This document shows positions 8,155 through 15,738 of a DNA stretch of 34,812 nt, in pieces. Every line of letters starts with the position of its first letter. Within the stretch, counting starts at the first letter, position 1. Both the position numbers and the translations under genes were made by a program. The DNA is from a bacterium (GTDB lineage Archaea; Aenigmatarchaeota; Aenigmatarchaeia; CG10238-14; SCSR01), in the NCBI GenBank assembly GCA_027310405.1, contig DAIDAX010000004.1, positions 1-34,812 of the forward strand, given 5' to 3'. The notes below the pieces were generated by a model. That model saw nothing but the letters and a program-made list of their open reading frames with translations, did no database searches and had not been told where the DNA came from.

Positions 8155-9702
8155 ATGTCAATTCTCAAACTCGATGGTATGGAAGTAAGAGATTATCAGA
8201 GAAATATTGCTGAAGTTGCAAGTGAAAAAAATACTCTCGTCGTTCTGCCGACTGGAATGGGAAAAACTCTTATTGCAGTACTAATTGCTGCAAAACGTTT
8301 GGAAAAATTTCCGGAACAAAAAATTTTGATTATGGCGCCGACACGTCCGCTGAATGCACAACACCAAAAGACTTTCGAAAAACTTACCACAATAGACAAT
8401 GAAGAAATAAGTTTGATAACTGGAAAGGTTTCTCCGAGCTCTAGGAAAGAAATTTACAAAAATTCTAAGATTGTTGTTGCAACTCCACAGACGATTGAAA
8501 ATGATTTGAAAAACGAACGACTTTCTCTAGAAGATTTTTGTTTTGTGACTTTCGATGAAGCGCATCGTGCAGTGAAAGATTATGCATATCCATTCATCGC
8601 AAAAAAATATATGCTACAATCAAAGAATCCACTGATACTCGCGCTAACAGCTTCTCCAGGTGGAACTTCAGAAAGGATAAACGAGACTTGCAAAAATCTT
8701 TTCATCAAAGCCGTGGAAATCAGGACAGAACATGATACAGACGTGGAAAAATATGTGAAGCCGATTGACAGAGAATTTATTTATGTAGATTTTCCGGAAG
8801 ATTTCAAAAAAATAAGAGACTTAATGTACGAAGTCTTGCACGAAGATATTTTGTGGTTGAAAGAGAAACATTACATACCAATTACAAATCCTCCGAAGCA
8901 CATGCTCATTGTATTGCAGAAAAGGATTGGACAAAGATATTCTGAAACAAAAAATTTTGCAAACATTTGGGCATTGATCAGATCTGCAGAAGCAATTAAG
9001 CTGCAGCACGGAATAGAACTTCTCGAAACACAGGGAATAAATTTCCTCTACGATTATTTGAAAAAATTTGAGAAGAGCAACAAACGAACTGACAAGAGAC
9101 TTATGAAAAATGGAAAGATAATTGAGGTAATGGAGCTTGCAAGGAAACTTTACGAACAAAATGTAGAGCATCCGAAATTGAAAAAAGTGAGAGAAGTTAT
9201 TAAAGATGTTCTGAAAGAAAAACAAAACGCGAAGATAATTATTTTCGCAAACTTCCGAGCTACTGTTGACAAGCTAAAAAATATTTTAGATGATGAAGAA
9301 ATAAAATCCAAAATTCTTTTGGGTCAGACAGTGAAAAATGGAAAAGGAATGACACAAGATGAGCAGATAGAAACTTTGAAAGAATTTTCAGATGGAGAAT
9401 TTAACGTTTTGTGCAGTACGTCTGTTGGCGAAGAAGGCTTGTCAATTAGCGATGTTGATGCAATAGTTTTTTACGAACCTATTCCAAGTGAGATTCGGTC
9501 GATACAGCGAAGAGGTAGAACCGGAAGAACAGCTCCGGGAAAAGTTGTTTTCCTAATCACGAAAGGAACGAGAGATGAATGGTACTATTTTGCTTCATTG
9601 AAAAAAGAAAAAAGAATGAGGGGAATTTTGTACAGCTTGAAGAAAGGTAAGAAGCTGCAACAAAAGAGAAATCTTATAGACTGGACGATAAGTGAGAATT
9701 GA
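8155..9702 (+). CDS. hef: Hef/FANCM-type superfamily 2 helicase (helicase half of a split Hef)
   Basis: Fork-structure DNA helicase. The Walker A motif LPTGMGKT lies at residues 31-38 and DEAH at 134-137. LTASPGG is motif III and QRRGRTGRTAPG is motif VI. An inserted helical domain separates the RecA lobes, as in Hef/FANCM. Archaeal Hef is usually one ~750-aa chain of helicase plus XPF-like nuclease. Here the helicase ends at 515 aa and the nuclease is the next, translationally coupled gene; together they total about 730 aa. A TATA-like TTTAATATAC lies about 25 bases before the ATG. Confidence 0.93.
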   Translation: MSILKLDGMEVRDYQRNIAEVASEKNTLVVLPTGMGKTLIAVLIAAKRLEKFPEQKILIMAPTRPLNAQHQKTFEKLTTIDNEEISLITGKVSPSSRKEIYKNSKIVVATPQTIENDLKNERLSLEDFCFVTFDEAHRAVKDYAYPFIAKKYMLQSKNPLILALTASPGGTSERINETCKNLFIKAVEIRTEHDTDVEKYVKPIDREFIYVDFPEDFKKIRDLMYEVLHEDILWLKEKHYIPITNPPKHMLIVLQKRIGQRYSETKNFANIWALIRSAEAIKLQHGIELLETQGINFLYDYLKKFEKSNKRTDKRLMKNGKIIEVMELARKLYEQNVEHPKLKKVREVIKDVLKEKQNAKIIIFANFRATVDKLKNILDDEEIKSKILLGQTVKNGKGMTQDEQIETLKEFSDGEFNVLCSTSVGEEGLSISDVDAIVFYEPIPSEIRSIQRRGRTGRTAPGKVVFLITKGTRDEWYYFASLKKEKRMRGILYSLKKGKKLQQKRNLIDWTISEN

Positions 9703-10352
9703 TGGAATCCCAAAAAATTTTCAAATCTGAGAAAAAAGTTGTTGTTGTGACTGATTACAGAGAAAGAGAAATTGCTGACTTGTTAAAAGAATCTGGAGCG
9801 ATTGTTAATATTTTAAATCTCGAAATTGGAGATTTTGTTTGTAGTGACAGACTTGCGGTCGAAAGAAAAACACATAGCGATTTTGTATCTTCAATAATTG
9901 ATGGTAGAATTTTTGAGCAGACTGAAAATCTTCTGCATAATTTTCAAAAAGCTATAGTTATTGTTGAGGGGAGTTCGAACAGAAACATAAATGAAAATGC
10001 ATATCGTGCTGCGCTTGCAAAAATTTTGGTTGACGGAGTTAGTGTTATCAGCACAAAAAATCCGAAAGAGACTGCGCAGACAATTTACTGGTTGGCGTAC
10101 AAAGAGCAGATAGAAAACAAATCTCCACTGGCTTTCAGAGTTGGGAAAAAACCAAAAGAGGAAAAAAGGCTAATCGAAGAAATCGTTGCTAGTTTGCCTG
10201 GAGTTAGTTCAGTTTTATCCAAACGTTTGTTGGAACATTTCGGATCAGTTGAAAAAATATTTTCTGCGAGTGAAGAGGAGCTTGCAAAAGTAAAAGGTGT
10301 TGGAAAGAATCTAGCGAAAAGAATAAAGAAACTAGCAACAACTAAATACTAG
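9702..10352 (+). CDS. XPF/ERCC4-family structure-specific nuclease (nuclease half of a split Hef)
   Basis: The ERCC4 nuclease core is clear: VVTDYRERE, then IGDFVCSDRLAVERKTHSDF (GDxx..ERKxxxD catalytic motif), then DGRIFEQ. A tandem helix-hairpin-helix follows (SLPGVSSVLSKRLLEHFGS and VKGVGKNLAKRI). It cuts branched DNA near forks and dimerises via HhH in relatives. The track begins at TTG 9699; I prefer ATG at 9702, which overlaps the helicase stop as TGATG. Gene order helicase-nuclease equals the domain order of fused Hef. The two products may assemble in trans. Confidence 0.93.
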   Translation: MESQKIFKSEKKVVVVTDYREREIADLLKESGAIVNILNLEIGDFVCSDRLAVERKTHSDFVSSIIDGRIFEQTENLLHNFQKAIVIVEGSSNRNINENAYRAALAKILVDGVSVISTKNPKETAQTIYWLAYKEQIENKSPLAFRVGKKPKEEKRLIEEIVASLPGVSSVLSKRLLEHFGSVEKIFSASEEELAKVKGVGKNLAKRIKKLATTKY

Positions 10353-10362
10353 AGGCGTTGCA

Positions 10363-10863
10363 TTGAAATCGATAATTGTCGGTGTCGATCCTGGTATAAC
10401 AACTGGAGTTTCAATTCTAGATTCTCGCGGACAAATTCTTGCTGTACATAGCAAACGTGACGCAAAAAAAAGCGACATAATAAAATTCATAATGAAATTT
10501 GGAAAGCCTCTAGTTATAGCTACAGATGTCACACCTTCTCCCCATTCGGTAGAAAAAATTGCAAGCTCTCTTGGTTGTAAACTTTTCACCCCAGAAAAAC
10601 CAATAACAGTGCAGAAAAAAATTCGAACTGTAAAAGAATTTTCTAAAGAATTAAAAAACACGCATGAGTCTGATGCACTTGCTGCTGGATTAATTGCTTG
10701 GAAAAATTATAGAGTTTTACTCGACAAAGTTTTCATCGAACTTAAAAAACAGGATAAGATGGAAATCTATGATGAAGTTGTCGCAAAACTCGTAAAGGAA
10801 TACAGTCAGAATATTTCCGAGGCTTTATCTGAAACTAGTATTAAAAAATTAATGAGTAGATGA
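10363..10863 (+). CDS. Stand-alone DUF460/COG2433-type RuvC-like (RNase H-fold) protein
   Basis: Residues 5-20 (IVGVDPGITTGVSILD) form the first strand with catalytic Asp. HESDALAAGLIAWKNY near residue 105 is the last motif, with Asp, of the RuvC/YqgF-like DUF460 domain. The usual archaeal protein is about 600+ aa with coiled coil and C-terminal parts; this one is 166 aa. It uses TTG at 10363 after a GAGG sequence, 10 bases after the nuclease gene. The next stop overlaps the following gene (ATGA). The neighbours suggest a DNA-repair or processing role. Confidence 0.8.
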   Translation: MKSIIVGVDPGITTGVSILDSRGQILAVHSKRDAKKSDIIKFIMKFGKPLVIATDVTPSPHSVEKIASSLGCKLFTPEKPITVQKKIRTVKEFSKELKNTHESDALAAGLIAWKNYRVLLDKVFIELKKQDKMEIYDEVVAKLVKEYSQNISEALSETSIKKLMSR

Positions 10864-11462
10864 GACAAAAACAAAACAAAAAATTAAATGAACAATTAAT
10901 AACGGCAATAATTTTTCTCATCAAACTAAATATTTTGTCGATACCACTTTACATTATTCTCTGGCTTAATCTTTCATATTTTCCATTTCAAGTTTTTGTT
11001 GCATCTGTCGCTGGTGAAGTTTTGAAATTTTTTGGGTACTCGTTATCTCAATTTGGAAACGAATTGACAACATTATTCAGTGGTCAGCTTCTGCGTGTTG
11101 ATGTATCTTGGGATTCTACTGGTTGGAAATCTCTATATGCACTTGCTGCTCTAGTTATTGCAAGTCCCGTTGCTGGATTTAGAGGAAAACTGAAGTTTAT
11201 CATTGTGACTCTGCCAGTAACATTTCTAATTAACATACTTAGAATAGTCTCTACAATTTATTTTTCTCTCACATTTGGTCTGCAATACTTCACATTTCTT
11301 CATACTGTACTCTGGAGATTTATATCGGTTGGTGTTGTGTTGATTTTGTGGTTCGTTTTCTTGTGGGGAAAAAGATATAATATTGTCAAAACCCAATTTA
11401 CATTTAGGATCAGATGGCAGCAAGTACTGAAGTTTCTAGGTTTGAAAATAAAATCAAGCTAA
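10860..11462 (+). CDS. Archaeosortase/exosortase-family membrane protein with Ser in place of the catalytic Cys
   Basis: A multi-pass protein of 200 aa, about six segments. In order it shows the family layout: a strand-like VDVSWDSTGWKSL where relatives have Cys-(S/T)-Gly, then INILRIV (conserved Arg128), then FLHTVLWRF (conserved His148), then a final hydrophobic segment and basic tail. Family enzymes are thought to process C-terminal sorting tails of surface proteins. The Cys position appears to be Ser86. No target with a PGF-CTERM-like tail is in the window. It overlaps DUF460 by ATGA. Confidence 0.75.
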   Translation: MRQKQNKKLNEQLITAIIFLIKLNILSIPLYIILWLNLSYFPFQVFVASVAGEVLKFFGYSLSQFGNELTTLFSGQLLRVDVSWDSTGWKSLYALAALVIASPVAGFRGKLKFIIVTLPVTFLINILRIVSTIYFSLTFGLQYFTFLHTVLWRFISVGVVLILWFVFLWGKRYNIVKTQFTFRIRWQQVLKFLGLKIKSS

Positions 11463-12790
11463 GCCTTTTACAAGCGGAGAAAAGGCTCGTTGAATTAGAG
11501 GTAGCCGTAGCAGAATTGAAGCAGTCTACAGAAAATCTAAAAAATATCGATCCGTCTGCTTTTGAAACCTTAAAAGAACTTCCTGAAATTCAGAAAAGAC
11601 TTGGAGATTTAGAAGATCTCATAGCAGTAGATAATCTCGGTGTGGAAGAATTCAAGAAAACTTTAGAGGATATCAAGGAAAAAGTTTCTGAACAATCTCA
11701 GAAGACATCGCCAGAACTCGAAGCAAAGATTATTGAGGTTGAAGAGAAAACGAGGAAAGTAGCTGAGATAGACAATCTAAAGGAAGAGATAAAGAGTCTG
11801 GATGAAGTCTTCAGAGGATTGAATGAAGAAGTTGCAAAAGTGAAAGCTGAAACTGAATCGAAGACAAGCCCATCTGTTAATTTTGATTTTCTACTTACTA
11901 AAGTTGAGAACTTAAGAAAACTTGTAGACGATGTTAATTCTACAAAAGCTGCATTGGAGATTAGGCTTGACGGATTAGAAAGAAGCGTTTCGTTTTTGCA
12001 GACACGAAGAAATTTCAACCCCTCAGATGAACTAATCAGAGCTGTACAAAATTATAAGAATGATTTCCAAGGAATTATGGGTAGAATGGAAGCACTTGAA
12101 AGTGCGCTAAATAATATTTCTACAAATATTCTCACTCTTGAATCGAAGGTCGGCAAGTTTGAAGGATTTGAGAAAGCTTCAGCATTGGGCAAAGAACTGG
12201 AAATGAAATTGGACGAATTCAAACAAATTGAAGACGAGGTAAGGCGTGTGTCTGGAAATGTTGAATTTGTCTACAAGAATGTTGATGCAAGGCTCGAAAA
12301 AATTAAAAATATAGAAATAAAATTCCCAGAGATTTATGACAGTGTAAAAAGAATTTCGCAAGAGACAGAAAAAAACAGGATAGAACTACTTGCGCGTCCT
12401 AAAAAAGAAGATGTCGAGTCAATCATCGCAAATGCAGAATCACGCATGCGCTTAAGACAAACAAGTCCACCAGATATTTCTGGAAAGATAGAACTTTTGC
12501 AACGAAAAGTTGACGAAGAAAAAATTATGCTTCAGGATCGTGTACGACGTGAAGAAATCTTGAAACTTTTAGACGATGTAAACAGACGAATGGATGAGCT
12601 CGAAAGAAAATCAGCAGAAGCAAAGCAAAGCCAAAATATCCAAACAATCTTGAAAAAAGAATTTGAGCCGATAATTGCTGCAGTTTCAACACAAATTTCT
12701 ACACTTTTGGACAGACTCGTGACACTTGAAACAAAAGTTTCAATGTTAGAGAATACTCAATCGAGAATTCAACCGATAATTTTGGAGTAA
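11414..12790 (+). CDS. Long coiled-coil protein of unknown function
   Basis: 458 aa, almost wholly heptad-rich helix with no membrane segment or catalytic motif. Leu/Glu/Lys-rich stretches run from residue ~10 to 450, with short breaks near NFDFLL and in a central RRNFNPSDEL region. Such proteins act as rods, spacers or scaffolds; I cannot assign a role. The ATG overlaps the archaeosortase gene by 49 bases, and a TATA-like AAAGATATAAT inside that gene lies ~38 bases upstream, so it may have its own promoter. Confidence 0.75.
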   Translation: MAASTEVSRFENKIKLSLLQAEKRLVELEVAVAELKQSTENLKNIDPSAFETLKELPEIQKRLGDLEDLIAVDNLGVEEFKKTLEDIKEKVSEQSQKTSPELEAKIIEVEEKTRKVAEIDNLKEEIKSLDEVFRGLNEEVAKVKAETESKTSPSVNFDFLLTKVENLRKLVDDVNSTKAALEIRLDGLERSVSFLQTRRNFNPSDELIRAVQNYKNDFQGIMGRMEALESALNNISTNILTLESKVGKFEGFEKASALGKELEMKLDEFKQIEDEVRRVSGNVEFVYKNVDARLEKIKNIEIKFPEIYDSVKRISQETEKNRIELLARPKKEDVESIIANAESRMRLRQTSPPDISGKIELLQRKVDEEKIMLQDRVRREEILKLLDDVNRRMDELERKSAEAKQSQNIQTILKKEFEPIIAAVSTQISTLLDRLVTLETKVSMLENTQSRIQPIILE

Positions 12791-12826
12791 GAAAATTTTT
12801 ATAACGTTTTCTAGACAATTGATAGT

Positions 12827-15052
12827 ATGCCTCAGTCTACAGTAATAATCACTGAGAAACCCGATGCGATGAACAAAATTGCACAGGCTCTCTCCGACAA
12901 CAAGGCGAAGAAAAAAGAGAATGGAGAATTCTATTGGTACGAATTCAAGAGAGGAAATAAAAAGTTCGTAGTTACTTGTGCTGTTGGCCACTTGTTCGTT
13001 CTCGATGCGATAAAAACTGGAAAAGGTTGGACATATCCCGTGTTCGACGTTAAATGGATTCCTACTCACACGAAAAAAGGCCATGAATTCTCCAAAAAAT
13101 ATTTTGAAACTTTGAGCGAAGCTGTGAAAAACGGCAGCGATTTTGTCATTGCTACAGATTACGATACAGAAGGAGCAGTAATTGGCTACAACATTTTGAA
13201 ACTTTTGTGTAATAAAGAAGATGCAAAGAGGATGAAATTTTCGACCATGACGAAAGATGAACTTTTAAATTCTTTTGAGAATGCAAGTGCACATTTGGAC
13301 GAAGGACAAGTTGAAGCTGGTTTGACTAGACACTATTTGGATTTTTATTGGGGAATCAATCTCACTCGTGCATTAACACTTGCAATGAAAAATGCAGCTG
13401 AAAAAGGATTTTCAATTTTATCCACGGGTCGAGTGCAAGGTCCAACATTAGCGATGCTTTACGAAAAAGAAGCCGAGATTAAAAAATTCAAACCAACTCC
13501 ATTTTGGCAAATTGAACTCCATGTGAAACTGGATGGAGAAGAAGTTATTGCAAATTTTGAAAAAGAAAAAATTTGGAAAGAAGATGAAGCAGAAAAGGTT
13601 TTGACAAGCAGCAAAGGAAAGGACGCAATTGTAAAAGATGTGAAGAAGCGCGAGTATAAACAATCTCCGCCAGTTCCATTCAACACAACTGACTTGCAGG
13701 CAGAGGCATATTCACAGTTCAAATATTCTCCAACTCAAACGTTGAGCATTGCAGAAAGTTTGTACCAAGCAGGTTACATTTCTTATCCGCGTTCATCTTC
13801 ACAAAAACTTCCACCAAGTATAAACTATGGAAAAATTTTGAAAGCACTCGCATCGTTGAAACCGTACGAAAAATTCACAAACAATTTATTGAAAAAAGAA
13901 AAATTAATTCCGAAAGAAGGAGCAAAAGAAGATCCGGCGCATCCAGCAGTCTATCCGACATTCGAAGTTGCAGACTTGAAAAAATTAACATCACAGCAGA
14001 AAAAATTATACGATTTAATTGTAAGAAGATTTCTTGCGGTTTTTGCAGACGAAGCTTTGAGAGAAAGTAATACAGTTTCGCTCGATGTTAATGGAAATAG
14101 ATTTGTCATTGTTGGAAAGAGAACGATCGAACTTGGCTGGACGGAAATTTACGGACAGTACATGTCAACAGATGAATTAATTTTGCCTGAATTGGAAGTC
14201 GGACAGAAAATAAAAGTTTCGAAGATTGAAAAACTTGCAAAGGAAACACAACCTCCTGGAAGATATAGTCAAGGAAGCATTTTGAAAGAAATGGAGAAAA
14301 GAGAACTTGGAACTCGAGCAACACGCGCAGAAATTTTGAAAACGCTGTATGACCGTGGATACATTTTGGGACAAAGCATAAAAGTCACGAAGCTTGGAGA
14401 AGTTGTTGTCAAAGCTTTACAGGAATACAGTCCAAGAATTTTGTCTGAAGAGTTGACGAGAAAATTCGAAGACGAAACAGAACAAGTTATGAATGGAAAA
14501 TTGAAGAGAGAAAAAGTTTTAGAGGATGCACGGGGAACTCTCATAGAAGTTTTAAAAGATTTCCGAACGAATGAGAAAAAAATTGGAAAGAAACTTTTGG
14601 AAGGTTTACAAGAATCTAGAGAAGAACAAAGAACTCTTGGAACTTGTGTAATTTGCAAAACTGGACAACTAAAAATTTTGCGCTCGAGATTCAGTGGAAA
14701 ATTCTTTGTAGGTTGTTCAAATTATTTCAGATGTGCAAAGTGCGGATTCACTCGCAATGCATGCAAGTGTAAGTGTCCAATATGTGGGCAAGAAAAAGGA
14801 AAGTGCAAAGACAGTTGGAAAGACAAACAGTGGACTCCAAGTTGTCAAACAGGTTATCCATTACCTAGCAACGCTAAAAATATTCCGACTGGAAAGACTT
14901 GTGAAAAATGTGGAACTCCAATTATCCAAGTAATTCGTAAAGGCAAGCGTCCGTTCAAAATGTGTATAAATCCGAAGTGTGAGACGAAAGCTGATTGGGG
15001 AAAGAAAAAAACTAAGACTGCAAAAGTTATTAAGCCCAAAAGTGCAAGTTAG
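12827..15052 (+). CDS. topA: DNA topoisomerase I (type IA, archaeal)
   Basis: Relaxes negatively supercoiled DNA through a 5'-phosphotyrosine link. The TOPRIM domain opens with VIITEKPDAM and carries the metal motif DYDTEG (D111, D113, E115). The gate region follows, with STGRVQGPT and the active-site Tyr320 in YISYPRSSSQ. The C-terminus (residue ~615 on) has about four zinc-ribbon-like clusters (CVICKTG, CAKCGF, CPICGQ, CEKCG...C..KCE) and a Lys-rich end. Length 741 aa is normal. A TATA-like TTTTTATAAC sits upstream of the ATG. Confidence 0.95.
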   Translation: MPQSTVIITEKPDAMNKIAQALSDNKAKKKENGEFYWYEFKRGNKKFVVTCAVGHLFVLDAIKTGKGWTYPVFDVKWIPTHTKKGHEFSKKYFETLSEAVKNGSDFVIATDYDTEGAVIGYNILKLLCNKEDAKRMKFSTMTKDELLNSFENASAHLDEGQVEAGLTRHYLDFYWGINLTRALTLAMKNAAEKGFSILSTGRVQGPTLAMLYEKEAEIKKFKPTPFWQIELHVKLDGEEVIANFEKEKIWKEDEAEKVLTSSKGKDAIVKDVKKREYKQSPPVPFNTTDLQAEAYSQFKYSPTQTLSIAESLYQAGYISYPRSSSQKLPPSINYGKILKALASLKPYEKFTNNLLKKEKLIPKEGAKEDPAHPAVYPTFEVADLKKLTSQQKKLYDLIVRRFLAVFADEALRESNTVSLDVNGNRFVIVGKRTIELGWTEIYGQYMSTDELILPELEVGQKIKVSKIEKLAKETQPPGRYSQGSILKEMEKRELGTRATRAEILKTLYDRGYILGQSIKVTKLGEVVVKALQEYSPRILSEELTRKFEDETEQVMNGKLKREKVLEDARGTLIEVLKDFRTNEKKIGKKLLEGLQESREEQRTLGTCVICKTGQLKILRSRFSGKFFVGCSNYFRCAKCGFTRNACKCKCPICGQEKGKCKDSWKDKQWTPSCQTGYPLPSNAKNIPTGKTCEKCGTPIIQVIRKGKRPFKMCINPKCETKADWGKKKTKTAKVIKPKSAS

Positions 15053-15057
15053 ATTTA

Positions 15058-15282
15058 ATGCCTAGAAAAAATTTGAAAGTTTCTCAAACTCTTCCACTTT
15101 TTGTTGTTGCAATAAGTTTAGTTTTTGCATTAATTTTTACTATAATTCTTCTCCCAATTGTAAAAACGATATCGCCGGTCAACGCGCAATTGCTTTTCAT
15201 AGTTCTTCTTGTTGTAAGTGCTACAGTTTCATCTGCAGTTGCTCTGCTTTTCTATCTAATTATTTCAAAAAAATTGGTTTGA
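15058..15282 (+). CDS. Small two-segment membrane protein (74 aa)
   Basis: Starts 5 bases after the topA stop, so it is probably co-transcribed. A basic N-terminus (MPRKNLK) is followed by two hydrophobic segments (about 10-33 and 43-69) and a KKLV end. No family is recognised. A cytoplasmic N- and C-terminus is predicted from the positive charges. Confidence 0.6.
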   Translation: MPRKNLKVSQTLPLFVVAISLVFALIFTIILLPIVKTISPVNAQLLFIVLLVVSATVSSAVALLFYLIISKKLV

Positions 15283-15311
15283 CGGTTTTAACAGAGTCAC
15301 GCTCCGATAGC

Positions 15312-15353
15312 TTTATATATTTTAGGATACCATAGTATACTAAATTTAGGATA
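15312..15353 (+). promoter_or_regulatory. Promoter with repeat/palindrome element upstream of the 119-aa protein and cdc48
   Basis: A TATA-like TTTATATAT (15312-15320) is followed by TTTAGGATA (15321-15329), the perfect 10-base palindrome TAGTATACTA (15333-15342) and a second TTTAGGATA (15345-15353). The direct repeats are 24 bases apart, just over two helical turns, and straddle the expected start point. This arrangement suits a dimeric regulator, but no binding protein is known. Confidence 0.5.
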
Positions 15354-15378
15354 TGCAAGAAACATAAAATGTGATTCA

Positions 15379-15738
15379 ATGGTAGAAAAAAAAGGAATAC
15401 TTATCACGTTTTCAATAAATACTCAAAAAGTGAATCCTACGCAGAGGACTGTCTTCTTCAGAAAACTTTACGGATGGAAGCAAGTAGTTCCGAATGAAGA
15501 GACGGAAAAGAAGTATGAATATGAAAGACCGGGAATACTCGACGAAGTGCCGCACGAAAAAGTCAATCCATCTTCATTCATTGTCCCTGAAGATCAGGCT
15601 GATAAAATTTTTGAATTCTTCAATGAATGGAGCAATAAAGTTATGTGGAGAACTTTCGAAGTATTATTAGACAATCACATGCAGAAAATCTTCCGAGATA
15701 TGGAAAAGTTTTTCTCAGAGAATGAGGAGGAAGTTTGA
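15379..15738 (+). CDS. Unknown 119-aa protein upstream of cdc48
   Basis: No family is recognised with confidence. The pattern is a strand ([11 protein letters not shown]), a helix rich in R/F ([11 protein letters not shown]), two strands around YEYERPGIL, then a strand SSFIVP and two helices ending acidic (SENEEEV). This beta-alpha-beta plan could be a ferredoxin-like fold, loosely reminiscent of Cas2/VapD-like proteins, but no catalytic motif supports that. It precedes cdc48, with a GAGGAGG Shine-Dalgarno for cdc48 inside its end, so the two are co-expressed. Confidence 0.7.
   Translation: MVEKKGILITFSINTQKVNPTQRTVFFRKLYGWKQVVPNEETEKKYEYERPGILDEVPHEKVNPSSFIVPEDQADKIFEFFNEWSNKVMWRTFEVLLDNHMQKIFRDMEKFFSENEEEV

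Noticed and set aside
11372-11414. Archaeosortase and coiled-coil genes as one frameshifted gene
   Set aside because: The two products are unrelated in character (membrane versus coiled coil) and a TATA-like box precedes the second start.
14269-14658. 129-aa minus-strand ORF
   Set aside because: Antisense shadow of topoisomerase I.
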